From contig JAHLKU010000020.1 in NCBI GenBank assembly GCA_020444505.1, positions 1-45,193 on the forward strand: a DNA stretch of 45,193 nt, given 5' to 3'. The notes under the pieces are model-generated. The model was given only the letters and a program-made list of their open reading frames with translations. It ran no database searches and was not told the origin of the DNA. A program made the translations under genes and the position numbers. Shown here piece after piece: positions 8,161 to 17,133 of the stretch; positions within the stretch are counted from its first letter, which is position 1, and each line of letters begins with the position of its first letter. This DNA comes from Actinomycetota bacterium. Lineage in GTDB: Bacteria; Actinomycetota; Acidimicrobiia; Spongiisociales; UBA11373.

Positions 8161-8811
8161 ATGCCCCGCCGACTCATCGCGCTCGCCCTGCTCACCGCCC
8201 TCGTCTCGGCCGCCTGCGGCGGCGACGGCGGCGGCACCGGGATCGCCAGTCTCGACGACGGGGCGTCCGTCGCCGCCCTCGAGGACGACGGCGGCACCGC
8301 CGCCGGCATGGACTCCGAGGAGGCGATGCTCGCACTCGCCGAGTGCCTGCGGGAGCAGGGCCTCGACGTCGAGGACCCCGGGATGGCCGAAGACGGGATG
8401 TTCCGCCCCGGGCAGATGTTCCGCCCCGCCGACGAGAGCGCCTTCGACCGCGCGGAGTTCCGCGACGCGATGGAGGCCTGCTCGGAGTACCGCGACGCCA
8501 TCGTGACGCAGTTCGACGGCGTGGACCGGGCGGACATGGAGGACCAGATCTACGAGTACGCCGCCTGCATGCGCGAGAACGGCTACGAGATGCCCGACCC
8601 CGACTTCGGGATCGACCGGGAGCGGGGCCAGGGTGAGGGCGACGGGGAGGGCTTCGGCGGCGGGCCGTTCGCCTCGATCGACCCCACCGACCCGGCATTC
8701 GTGGCCGCCAACGAGGTGTGCCAGGACCTGTTCGGCGGCGGCATCCTGCCCGGCGCCGGCGGAGGGCCCGGCGGAGGGCCCGGCGGCGCCCCGCCCCCCG
8801 GCGAAGGATGA
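8161..8811 (+). CDS. Secreted lipoprotein with duplicated Cys/MPDP motif, paralogue 2 (216 aa)
   Basis: Clear tandem paralogue of the gene at 7455: lipobox SAAC (Cys19), four cysteines at equivalent places (C62, C107, C136, C187), and two Cys-helix/PDP motifs (62-73, degenerate; 136-149, intact CMRENGYEMPDPDF). It differs by a Met-rich insert (about 77-90, repeated MFRP) and a C-terminal Gly/Pro-rich tail. The Shine-Dalgarno GAAAGGA precedes the ATG. Its stop overlaps an ATG of the adaptor gene, so it belongs to the efflux operon; the 94-base gap upstream holds its own probable promoter and the TCATGG repeats. Function is as uncertain as for paralogue 1. Confidence 0.88.
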   Translation: MPRRLIALALLTALVSAACGGDGGGTGIASLDDGASVAALEDDGGTAAGMDSEEAMLALAECLREQGLDVEDPGMAEDGMFRPGQMFRPADESAFDRAEFRDAMEACSEYRDAIVTQFDGVDRADMEDQIYEYAACMRENGYEMPDPDFGIDRERGQGEGDGEGFGGGPFASIDPTDPAFVAANEVCQDLFGGGILPGAGGGPGGGPGGAPPPGEG

Positions 8812-8843
8812 CCCGCGACGCTGCGACCGACGAGAAGGATGAG

Positions 8844-10369
8844 ATGACCGACACCAACGACCGACCGGCGGCGCCGAGGCGCTCGTTCCGCCGCCACCTG
8901 CTGTGGATCGTCCCCCTGGCACTCGCCGGCGTTGCGGCGGCGGTGTGGGCCGCGGCCGCCTCCGGCGGCGGCGGGGACGAGGAGAGCACCGCCACGGTGG
9001 CCCTCGACGTCGAGGAGGTGATCGTCACCGACCTCACCGAGGTGACCACGTTCGGCGGCACGCTCGGCTTCGACGAGGGCGACCCGATCGCCGCCGGCCT
9101 GGCCGGCACGCTGACCGCCGCCGTCGCCGAGGGCGACGTCGTCACCGAGGGGGAGACCCTGTTCGTGGTGGACGACCGGCCGGTGCCGCTGCTGTACGGC
9201 GACACCACCGTCTGGCGCGACATGGGCGTGCTGCCCGACCTGGAGGCGCTGAACCTCCGCGCCTCGGGCACCGTCACCGCGTTGGGGGACGAGGGCACGG
9301 TGGTGGCCCAGGGCGGCGTGGTACTGGAGGTGGACGATGCCCCGATCGTGGCGCTGTACGGCGACATCCCGGCCTACCGCATGCTCCGCCGCAACGTGGA
9401 GGGCGGCGACGTGGCGCAGTTGCAGGCGGCCCTCCACGCCCTCGGCTACGACCCCGACGGCGACATGGACGAGGACGGCGAGTTCGGGTGGTGGACCGAG
9501 TACTACGTCGAGGAGTGGCAGGCCGACATCGGCGCCCCCGACGACGGCAGGGTGGACCTCGGCGAGGTGATCTTCGTGACCGGGCCGTTCACCATCGAGG
9601 AGTGGTCCCTGGACGTGGGCACCCAGGTGGCAGGCGGCCCGGCGGGGTCCATCTGGTTCACCGCCGAGGGCACCGAGGGCGACGACGTGCTCGCCCTGGA
9701 GGCGGCGCTCGCCCGCCTCGGCTTCGACGCCGGCGGGGCCATGGAGGTGGACGGCCGGTTCGACGCCGCCACCGAGGAGGCGGTCCTGGCCTGGCAGGCG
9801 GCCACCGGCATGGAGGAGGACGGGGTGGTGAGCCCCGGGGAGATCGTGTTCCTGCCGGGTGCGGTCCGGGTCTCCGACCGGCTCAGCGAGCCGGGTGCGG
9901 CCGTGGGCGCGGGCAGCGCGGTGCTGGCGACCTCGTCGGACGAGAGCGTCGTGACGGTGGCGCTCCCCGCCGCCGACCAGTCGGTGCTCGCAGCGGGCGA
10001 CCGGGTGGTGATCGTGCTGCCCGACGACACCGAGGTGGACGGCACCGTGACGTTCAAGGCGGAGACGGCCACCATCAGCAGCCAGGGCAACGCCACCTTC
10101 GAGGTGGTGATCGCGCTCGACGACCTGTCGGCCGCCGAGGGCCTCGACCAGGCTCCGGTGGACGTGGAGGTGATCACCGGCCGCGCCGACGGGGTGATGG
10201 CGGTGCCGGTGACGGCGCTGCTGGCGCTGGCCGAGGGCGGCTACGCGGTCGAGGTGGTGCAGACGGACGGGTCGACCCGCCTCGTGGCGGTGGACCCCGG
10301 CATGTACGCCGACGGGCTGGTGGAGGTCGCCTCCGACGGCCTGGCGCCCGGCGACCGGGTCGTGGCCCC

Positions 10370-10373
<4 letters not shown>
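8844..10373 (+). CDS. Peptidoglycan-binding periplasmic adaptor of an ABC efflux system (509 aa)
   Basis: HlyD/MacA-type adaptor anchored by one N-terminal helix (about residues 19-38). It has a split biotinyl-lipoyl-like beta domain before and after two PG_binding_1 domains (about 187-245 and 279-330, each with the QaaLxxLGYD...DGxF pattern), then a C-terminal beta-barrel/membrane-proximal part ending in a conserved LxPGDRVV-type segment. This adaptor plus MacB pair is common in Gram-positive actinobacteria, where it links the transporter to the wall. An ATG at 8808 overlaps the previous stop but its Shine-Dalgarno abuts the codon; ATG 8844 with AGAAGGA upstream is preferred. The last codons overlap the GTG of the ATPase gene. 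Confidence 0.9.
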
Positions 10374-11070
<697 letters not shown>

Positions 11071-11074
<4 letters not shown>

Positions 11075-12276
11075 CCGATCGCAACGGCATCGTGCGCAGC
11101 CGCCTCCACGCCGGCGACGTGCTGCGGACCGCCACCGTCGGCCTGCGCACCCGCAAGATGCGCGCCGCGCTGTCGGCGCTGGGCATCACCATCGGCATCG
11201 CCTCGCTGGTGGCCGTGCTGGGCCTGTCGGACTCCAGCCGCAGCGACCTGCTGACCCAGTTGGACCGCCTCGGCACCAACCTGCTGGTGGTGCAGGCCGG
11301 CACCGGCATCGGCCTCGGCAACGCCGAACTGCCGGACACGGCCGCCGTCATGGTGGAGCGCATCGGGCCGGTGGAGGACGTCGCCGCGGTCGGATCGGTG
11401 GACGCCAACGTCTACCGCAGCGACCTGGTGCCCTCCACCCGCAGCGGCGGCATCTCGGTGAGCGCCGTGGACACCAACCTGCTCGACACGCTGGAGGGGA
11501 CCGTCGCCGAGGGGCGGTTCCTCGACGAGGCGTCGGCCGCCTACCCCACCGTGGTGCTGGGCTCCATCGCCGCCGAGCGGCTGGGCATCGCCACCATCGC
11601 CGACGGCCAGCTGGTGTGGCTGGGGGACCAGTGGTTCGCCGTCATCGGCATCCTCGATCCGCTGGAGCTGGCCGGGTCGCTGGACCGCAGCGCCATCGTC
11701 GGCGCCGGTGCCGCCGAGGACTACCTCGGCTTCGACGGCGTCGCCTCGAGCCTGTACGTCCGCACCCATCCCGACTGGGTGGACGGCGTGATGGGCGTCC
11801 TCCCCGCAACCGTCAACCCGGAGAACCCCGACCAGGTGGAGGTGAGCCGCCCCACCGATGCGCTGGAGGCCCGCGCCGCAGCCGAGAGCGCCTTCACCGC
11901 GCTGTTCCTCGGCCTCGGGGTGGTCGCGCTCATCGTGGGCGGGGTCGGCATCGCCAACGTGATGGTGATCTCGGTGCTCGAGCGCCGCTCGGAGATCGGC
12001 CTGCGGCGGGCGCTGGGCGCCACCCGGCGCCACGTCGCGCTGCAGTTCCTGCTGGAGGCGCTGATGCTGGCGCTGGCCGGCGGCCTCGGCGGCGTGCTGC
12101 TGGGGGTGGGGGTGACCGCCGGCTACTCCGCCCTGCGCGGCTGGGACGTGCTCATCCCGACGGTGGCATGGACCGGCGGCCTGGCTGCCGCCCTCGTGAT
12201 CGGCGCCGTCGCCGGCCTCTACCCGGCGATGCGGGCCGCCCGCCTGTCGCCCACCGAGGCGCTGCGGACCACGTAG
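11071..12276 (+). CDS. MacB/FtsX-family ABC transporter permease (401 aa)
   Basis: Four-helix FtsX-type permease: TM1 at about 33-53 (LSALGITIGIAS), a large extracytoplasmic MacB_PCD domain (about 60-265), then three helices, with the ERRSEIGLRRALGATRRHV coupling segment after TM2 and the PxxxAARLSPTEALR end typical of MacB. MacB systems use mechanotransmission to move substrates already outside the membrane; with the adaptor and lipoproteins this predicts export of, or signalling about, a compound at the cell surface. Substrate unknown. Starts at the overlapping ATGA. Confidence 0.94.
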
Positions 12277-12363
12277 GGCTGCGTTGTGACCGACGGCCCT
12301 GGTGGGCGCCGGTCCCCGGCCCCAGGGTGGGTGGCGATCGTCCGGCGACCGGGGGAGGACCGC

Positions 12364-12816
12364 ATGGCACGCCTCGACCAGTTCCCGCCGCGCCTGGCGG
12401 CGCGCTCGGTGGGGCTGCGCCTCGCCGGAAGGGTGCACTTCCCCCGCGATCGCCTGGGCGAGATCGTCCCTGGGCCCGGCGAGGACTTCGCCGTCCTGCG
12501 GGTGATGACCGTGGACCCGGCGCCGCCCCGGCCCGAGGTCCCCGGCGCCGTGTTCGAGGTGTCGTTCCGCTTCGCCCGCTTCTCGCCGGCGGCCAACGCC
12601 CGCCTGTCCCGCATCCCGATGCCCTTCATCGCCGCCCAGCCCGGCTTCCGGTCGAAGACCTGGCTGATCGGCCGGGAGACCGGGGCGTTCCGGGGCGTCT
12701 ACGAGTGGGACACCGTCGAGGACGCCGAGGGGTACTGGGAGTCGTTCCCCATGCGGATGATGCGCCGGCGCGCCGTGCCCGACACCCTCGCCCGGGAGAT
12801 CCGGCCGGCCCGGTAG
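12364..12816 (+). CDS. Uncharacterised protein, possibly ferredoxin-like (150 aa)
   Basis: A 150-residue cytoplasmic protein. The C-terminal half (a PGFRSKTWL strand, then a GVYEWDTVEDAEGYWESF strand-helix) resembles the dimeric alpha+beta barrel proteins of the monooxygenase/YdhR kind, in which such a segment follows a P-GF turn; the family is not certain. ATG 12364 is chosen because GGGGGAGGA lies four bases upstream; an in-frame GTG at 12286 would add 26 residues without a ribosome site. Follows the efflux operon by 87 bases and precedes another alpha+beta barrel protein. Confidence 0.75.
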   Translation: MARLDQFPPRLAARSVGLRLAGRVHFPRDRLGEIVPGPGEDFAVLRVMTVDPAPPRPEVPGAVFEVSFRFARFSPAANARLSRIPMPFIAAQPGFRSKTWLIGRETGAFRGVYEWDTVEDAEGYWESFPMRMMRRRAVPDTLAREIRPAR

Positions 12817-12836
12817 CCGGGCCCGGCCGCCACGAG

Positions 12837-12842
12837 TACGCT
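12837..12842 (+). promoter_or_regulatory. -10 element TACGCT for the quinol monooxygenase-like gene
   Basis: TACGCT, 26 bases before the GTG at 12869, with GGAGGGG between them. Confidence 0.4.
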
Positions 12843-12868
12843 CCCGGCACTCGCCGCAGGAGGGGAAC

Positions 12869-13159
12869 GTGTACGGGTTGATCGGCAGGATCATCGCGGT
12901 GCCGGGGCAGCGAGACCGGCTGGCGGCGCTGCTCGCAGGCATCGGGGAGATGGAGGGGTGCCGCTCCTACGTGGTCGCGGCCGACGCCGACGACCCCGAC
13001 GCCCTGTGGGTGACCGAGGTGTGGGACTCGGCCGAGGCCCACCACGGCTCGCTGTCGCTGCCGCACGTGCAGGAGGCCATCGAACGTGGCCGCGGCCTGA
13101 TCGCCTCGTTCGGCCAACGGTTCGAGACCCGTCCGGTCGGCGGCCTCGGCCTGGCCTGA
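12869..13159 (+). CDS. ABM-domain protein, putative quinol monooxygenase (96 aa)
   Basis: Single antibiotic-biosynthesis-monooxygenase-type domain of normal length: an MYGLIGRIIAVPGQRD strand-turn, helix with EGCRSYVV, then LWVTEVWDSAEAHHGSLSLP and a final helix, as in YgiN-like quinol monooxygenases. These small dimeric proteins act on quinols or polyketide-like aromatics without cofactors, but most are uncharacterised. GTG start with GGAGGGG five to six bases upstream. Confidence 0.88.
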   Translation: MYGLIGRIIAVPGQRDRLAALLAGIGEMEGCRSYVVAADADDPDALWVTEVWDSAEAHHGSLSLPHVQEAIERGRGLIASFGQRFETRPVGGLGLA

Positions 13160-13170
13160 GACCCTCCGGG

Positions 13171-13176
13171 TATCCT
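13171..13176 (+). promoter_or_regulatory. -10-like TATCCT, probable leaderless start of the 13184 gene
   Basis: TATCCT ends seven bases before the ATG at 13184; no Shine-Dalgarno fits in between. Confidence 0.5.
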
Positions 13177-13183
13177 CTTCCCG

Positions 13184-14314
13184 ATGTTGGGCGTGCGCAT
13201 CGCGGTGGTGGCGGCCGGGCTCCTGCTGGCGGGGTGGACGGCGCTGTCGGCGGTGCGGACGGTGATCCTGCCGCGCAGCGTCCCGTCGCTCCTCGACCGC
13301 CTGGTGATGCAGCCCCTGCTGGCCACGATGCGGGCCGTCGCCCGCCTGCGCGGCTCGTTCGCGTGGCGCGATCGGGTGATGGCCATGTACGGGCCGCTGT
13401 CGATGGTGGCCCTGGTGGTCACCTGGCTGGTGCTGGTGCTCGTGGGGTTCATGGCGGTGTTCTGGGGGGTGGAGCAGCAGGGGTGGGCCGACGCCTTCCA
13501 CGAGAGCGGGTCGTCGCTGCTCACGCTGGGCTTCGCCTCGGTGGACGGCACGGTGCTGCGGGCGCTGTCGTTCGTGGAGGCGACGCTGGGGTTCGGCCTG
13601 CTCGCCCTGCTGATCACCTACCTGCCGACGCTCTACGCCTCCTTCCAGCGGCGGGAGCGGCTGGTGGCCCTGCTGGAGGTGCGGGCGGGCACGCCGGCAT
13701 CGGCGCTGGTGATGCTGGAGCGGACCCACCGCATCGAGTGGCTCGACCGCCTCGGCGACCTGTTCTCGGAGTGGGAGGGGTGGTTCGCCGACGTCGAGGA
13801 GAGCCACACCACCTTCCCGGTGCTGTCGTTCCTGCGGTCGCCGCAGCCCGACCGGCACTGGGTGGTGGCCGCAGGCACCGTGCTGGACGCCGCCGCGCTC
13901 ACCGACTCGACGCTCGACCTGCCGGCGCAGCCGCAGGCCCGGCTGGCGATCCGGGCGGGGTTCGTGGCGCTGCGGCGCATCGCCGACTTCTTCGACATCG
14001 CCTACGACCCCGAGCCGCGGCAGGGCGACCCGGTGAGCATCACCCGCGCCGAGTTCGACGAGGCGTGCGCCCGCCTCGAGGAGGCCGGCCTCCCGCTGCG
14101 GGCCGACCGGGATCGGGCGTGGCTGGACTTCGCCGGGTGGCGGGTCAACTACGACGCCGTGCTGCTGGCGCTGGCCGATCTGACCATGGCGCCGTACGCG
14201 GCGTGGGTGAGCGACCGGAGCACGCCGTCGCACCGGCCGGTGCGGGTCCGCCGCTGGGGGCGGCGGCGGGAGGGGACGCCGGCCGGCGAGCCCGAGGAGA
14301 CGCCGCGGCCGTGA
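13184..14314 (+). CDS. K+-channel-like membrane protein with atypical filter (376 aa)
   Basis: Helix 1 (about 3-23), then helix 2 (72-96), a re-entrant pore-type loop (105-122) and helix 3 (130-150) have the 2TM-P layout of ion channels; the loop contains SLLTLGFASVDG where K+ channels carry TVGYGD. The remaining 220 residues are cytoplasmic, mostly helical, with conserved-looking acidic/aromatic stretches. Channel activity is inference: the family resemblance is in architecture, while the filter is non-canonical (TLGFAS). The stop overlaps the GTG of the amidotransferase gene (GTGA), so the two are coupled. Upstream TATCCT suggests a leaderless mRNA. Confidence 0.75.
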   Translation: MLGVRIAVVAAGLLLAGWTALSAVRTVILPRSVPSLLDRLVMQPLLATMRAVARLRGSFAWRDRVMAMYGPLSMVALVVTWLVLVLVGFMAVFWGVEQQGWADAFHESGSSLLTLGFASVDGTVLRALSFVEATLGFGLLALLITYLPTLYASFQRRERLVALLEVRAGTPASALVMLERTHRIEWLDRLGDLFSEWEGWFADVEESHTTFPVLSFLRSPQPDRHWVVAAGTVLDAAALTDSTLDLPAQPQARLAIRAGFVALRRIADFFDIAYDPEPRQGDPVSITRAEFDEACARLEEAGLPLRADRDRAWLDFAGWRVNYDAVLLALADLTMAPYAAWVSDRSTPSHRPVRVRRWGRRREGTPAGEPEETPRP

Positions 14315-15006
14315 CGAAGCAGGTCCTGGTGTTCCAGCACGGGGCCGCCATCCCGCCCGGCCACCTGGGCTGCGCGGTCTCCGATGCCGGCCTGTCGATG
14401 CGGGTGGTGCCGCTGGACGAGGGCGCGGCCATCCCGCGGGGCGAGTGGGCCGGGGTGGTGGCGCTCGGAGGGGCGATGGGCGCCTTCGAGGAGGACGCCC
14501 ATCCCTGGCTCGCGGAGGAGAAGCGGTTCCTCGCCGGGGCCGTCCGCAGGGGGACGCCGGTGCTGGGGGTGTGCCTGGGAGCGCAGGTGATCGCCGAGGC
14601 GCTCGGCGGCAGGGCGTACCCCAGCGAGTCCGGTCCCGAGATCGGCCTGGTCCGCGCCGCGGCCACCTCCGAGGGGCGCGGGGACCCGGTGGCGGCGCCG
14701 CTCGCCGGGGCGGCGATCCCCACCTGGCACTTCGACACCTTCGACCCGCCGCCCGGGGCGGTGGTGCTGCTGCGCAGCGACCGGTTCGTCCACGCCTACC
14801 GGTGGGGCAGCGCGGTGGGCATCCAATCGCACCCCGAGGCGACTCCCGTCATCGTGGACGGCTGGGTCGCCACACCGGAGGGCGCCGCCCAACTGGCCGG
14901 GGCCGGGATCGACCCCGCCGCCTTCTCCGCCGAGGTCCGGGCGCATGCGGCCGAGACCGAGACGGCGGGCCGGGCCGCCTTCGGTGCGTGGGTGGCCGGG
15001 CTGTAG
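14311..15006 (+). CDS. Class I glutamine amidotransferase-like protein (231 aa)
   Basis: GATase1 fold of the GuaA-like stand-alone kind: oxyanion strand GGAMGAFEED, nucleophile Cys88 in GVCLGAQ, and His/Glu in QSHPEA (about 174-176), so the catalytic triad is intact. Such free-standing proteins are often annotated as GMP synthase-like or gamma-glutamyl hydrolases without a known substrate. It overlaps the channel-like gene by four bases. Confidence 0.9.
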   Translation: MTKQVLVFQHGAAIPPGHLGCAVSDAGLSMRVVPLDEGAAIPRGEWAGVVALGGAMGAFEEDAHPWLAEEKRFLAGAVRRGTPVLGVCLGAQVIAEALGGRAYPSESGPEIGLVRAAATSEGRGDPVAAPLAGAAIPTWHFDTFDPPPGAVVLLRSDRFVHAYRWGSAVGIQSHPEATPVIVDGWVATPEGAAQLAGAGIDPAAFSAEVRAHAAETETAGRAAFGAWVAGL

Positions 15007-15008
15007 GC

Positions 15009-15021
15009 GCGCCGGAGGCGC
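15009..15021. terminator. Small hairpin between convergent genes
   Basis: GCGCC-GGA-GGCGC, a five-bp stem filling the 15-base space between the convergent stops at 15006 and 15022. It could act in both directions; too small to be certain. Confidence 0.3.
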
Positions 15022-15492
15022 TCAGTCACCGGCCGGGTCGAGCACGACGACGGCCGTCTCGATGTCGCGCAGGGCGGCGTACTCGTCGAGGTCCTGGTCC
15101 AGTTCGGCCCACCGTGCCCACAGGCGCTCGCGCTCGGCGCCCTCGGCGGCACGGGCGCGGACCCGCCGGTGCACGCCGCCCTTCAGGTCGGCCCCGGCGC
15201 CGGGGTTCGCCTGCAGGTTGCGCCACCACATGGGCTCGCCGCCGGTCCACCCGTTCATCGCCATCGTCACCAGGGCGTCGCCGTCCTCGAAGTAGGCCAG
15301 GATCACGCTCCGTTCCTGCCCGCTGCGCCGCCCGATGGTGGTGAGGCGGAAGGCGCCCCACTTGCCGGGCTTCGGAGGCCACAGCCCGACCCGGCCGCCG
15401 GTGACGCGCACGACGCCGCGGTGGGCCCGCCACGCCAACCGCTCGAACCATCGGGGCGGGACCCGCACCTTCTTGCCCTCGTCGGCCGTCAT
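15022..15492 (-). CDS. F420-dependent Ddn-type nitroreductase/quinone reductase family protein (156 aa)
   Basis: Matches the deazaflavin-dependent (DDN/F420H2-dependent quinone reductase) family: basic N-terminal helix, GRVGLWPP, then LTTIGRRSGQERSVILAYFEDGD and a WWRNLQANPGAGADLKG segment, the most conserved block. These enzymes bind F420 through the Arg/Ser-rich beta-barrel edge and reduce quinones or nitro compounds. It implies that the organism makes F420, consistent with actinobacteria. ATG with GAGGAG upstream and TAGGGT at 15524-15519 as -10. Confidence 0.92.
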   Translation of the reverse strand: MTADEGKKVRVPPRWFERLAWRAHRGVVRVTGGRVGLWPPKPGKWGAFRLTTIGRRSGQERSVILAYFEDGDALVTMAMNGWTGGEPMWWRNLQANPGAGADLKGGVHRRVRARAAEGAERERLWARWAELDQDLDEYAALRDIETAVVVLDPAGD

Positions 15493-15518
15493 CCCGGCTC
15501 CTCGCTCGGCTGCCGCCG

Positions 15519-15524
15519 ACCCTA
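15519..15524 (-). promoter_or_regulatory. -10 element TAGGGT for the Ddn-type gene
   Basis: TAGGGT on the minus strand, 26 bases before the ATG at 15492, with GAGGAG between. Confidence 0.35.
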
Positions 15525-15600
15525 CCCAACGCCGCCCATCCTCCCCGCGGAGGGCGCGCCATCTCCTCCCGGCGGCCCATGACCCGCCGGACGGGGGGAC

Positions 15601-17010
15601 TCAGCAGCCGGCGTGTCGAACCAGGATGGTGGTCTCCCGGGTCACCGCCGGAGGATCGGCCCCGACCACGTTGAGCGCATCCCAGTTGCGGTCGCCGTCG
15701 AGATCCAGCAGCGCAAACGACCAGAGGTCGAAGCCCGGATCCCACCGTGTGAACGAACCGGTCCCGTCGTTCAGGTAGAACTGCGGCTGCCCCTCGAGCG
15801 GCCGCGCCACCATGTCGAGGTCTCCATCCCACTCGAGGTCGAGCAGGTCCACTCCCTTGATCCAGATGCCGTCCTGCACGGCGCCGATGTCGATCCGCTG
15901 CCCGGACTCGTCCCGGAACGTGCCGTCCCCATTGCCGATCAGGATCTGGATGTAGCGGCCCCGGTAGTCGTTGCGGGTGGAGACGAGGATCAGGTCGTCG
16001 AGCCCGTCTCCGTCCAGGTCGGCGGTGTCGACGTCGAGGACCAGGTCGTCGGCTCCCAGCGGCGTCGGCGGCAGGTCCTGCGGGTGCTGCGTGAACGCGC
16101 CGGAACCATCGTTCAGGAGCACGTGGGAATCCCGCCCGGGGTCGCCGTGGCCGAGGATCAGGTCCGGGTCGGCGTCGCCGTCGACGTCGGCGAATCCGGC
16201 CGAGGTGTACCAGTTGCGGGTGAGGTCGGCCTGCGCGGGCGGCAGGAGATCCGAGACGGTGAAGCGGCCGTCGCCGTCGTTCAGCCAGATCTGGGGCGGC
16301 ACCCCGCCGCCGCCCAGATTGGCGACGTAGAGGTCGAGGTCGCCGTCGAGGTCGACATCCGCCGCGGCGGCGAAGTGGCTCTGATCCCACTGCTGAGGCA
16401 GCCGATCGGTCGCATCGACGATGGCGCCCCCCGGTGCGGACAGCAGCAGCGTGTTCTGGTATCCGGGGAACGGAGGAGCGTCCATGCCCGTGTCGGCCAC
16501 GAAGACATCCGCGACCCCGTCGCCGTTGAAGTCCTCCACCAGGATCGCGGCCGGATGGGTCAGCCCCGGGACGTCGTCGCCGAACAACTCCGCCGTCGCC
16601 GGCGACAGGTCGTTGCCGTCGCCCAGGAGGATGTCGATGGGGCGGGAGTCCGGTGACTGGAACACCATGCGGGCGACGAGGGCGTCGGTCCAGCCATCTC
16701 CGTTGAAGTCGCCGGTGGCGATGCGCTCGACCGCCCCGTCCACGCGGATCGAGGACTCCGAGGACTCGAACCACCGGGGAAGGCACACCTCCGTCCGTGG
16801 CGCCGTCGTGGAGGTGCCGCCCGGCGTGGGCCTCGTCGTGGCGGCCCCGGTGGTCGTGGGAGCCGCTGCGATGGTCGCCGCGGCGGTGGGTCTCGTCGCG
16901 GTGCCGGGATCGACGCCGGCGTCGCCTCCCGAGCACCCGGCGAGCGCCAGCGCACCCAGCGCCAGCAGGCAGCCCTGCAGGGCCATCCGGCGAGCGGGTC
17001 TGCACGGCAC
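15601..17010 (-). CDS. FG-GAP/VCBS-repeat lipoprotein (469 aa)
   Basis: Lipoprotein (lipobox LAGC, Cys26 counted from the GTG) with a Thr/Ala/Pro linker (about 30-68) and a beta-propeller made of FG-GAP/VCBS repeats. At least six DxDGDxxxD-type calcium loops are visible (for example DFNGDGWTD, DFNGDGVAD, DVDLDGDLD, DVDGDADPD, DLDGDGLDD, DLDGDRNWD), each followed by an LLNDGxGxF strand. Probably a surface calcium-stabilised propeller that binds a carbohydrate or protein ligand. GTG 17010 is preferred because TAGCCT (17022-17017) lies six bases before it, fitting a leaderless mRNA; ATG 16986 is an alternative. Confidence 0.9.
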   Translation of the reverse strand: MPCRPARRMALQGCLLALGALALAGCSGGDAGVDPGTATRPTAAATIAAAPTTTGAATTRPTPGGTSTTAPRTEVCLPRWFESSESSIRVDGAVERIATGDFNGDGWTDALVARMVFQSPDSRPIDILLGDGNDLSPATAELFGDDVPGLTHPAAILVEDFNGDGVADVFVADTGMDAPPFPGYQNTLLLSAPGGAIVDATDRLPQQWDQSHFAAAADVDLDGDLDLYVANLGGGGVPPQIWLNDGDGRFTVSDLLPPAQADLTRNWYTSAGFADVDGDADPDLILGHGDPGRDSHVLLNDGSGAFTQHPQDLPPTPLGADDLVLDVDTADLDGDGLDDLILVSTRNDYRGRYIQILIGNGDGTFRDESGQRIDIGAVQDGIWIKGVDLLDLEWDGDLDMVARPLEGQPQFYLNDGTGSFTRWDPGFDLWSFALLDLDGDRNWDALNVVGADPPAVTRETTILVRHAGC

Positions 17011-17016
17011 GGCATC

Positions 17017-17022
17017 AGGCTA
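17017..17022 (-). promoter_or_regulatory. -10-like TAGCCT, probable leaderless start of the FG-GAP lipoprotein
   Basis: TAGCCT on the minus strand ends six bases before the GTG at 17010. Nothing else is seen between 17023 and the next gene at 17134. Confidence 0.45.
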
Positions 17023-17133
17023 CCCGGGGGGACCCATCCGGCCGCGGGCCGATGTCCACCGCCATCTCCTTCGAGCGAGGGATCGACGAGCTCGCGGGGC
17101 CGCCCTCCGGTGTGGCCCCGTCGCGCTGCGGCC

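Noticed and set aside
12286-12363. Upstream GTG start extending the 150-aa protein by 26 residues
   Set aside because: No ribosome-binding site and the extra residues are Pro/Gly/Arg-rich shadow; ATG 12364 has a strong GGGGGAGGA.
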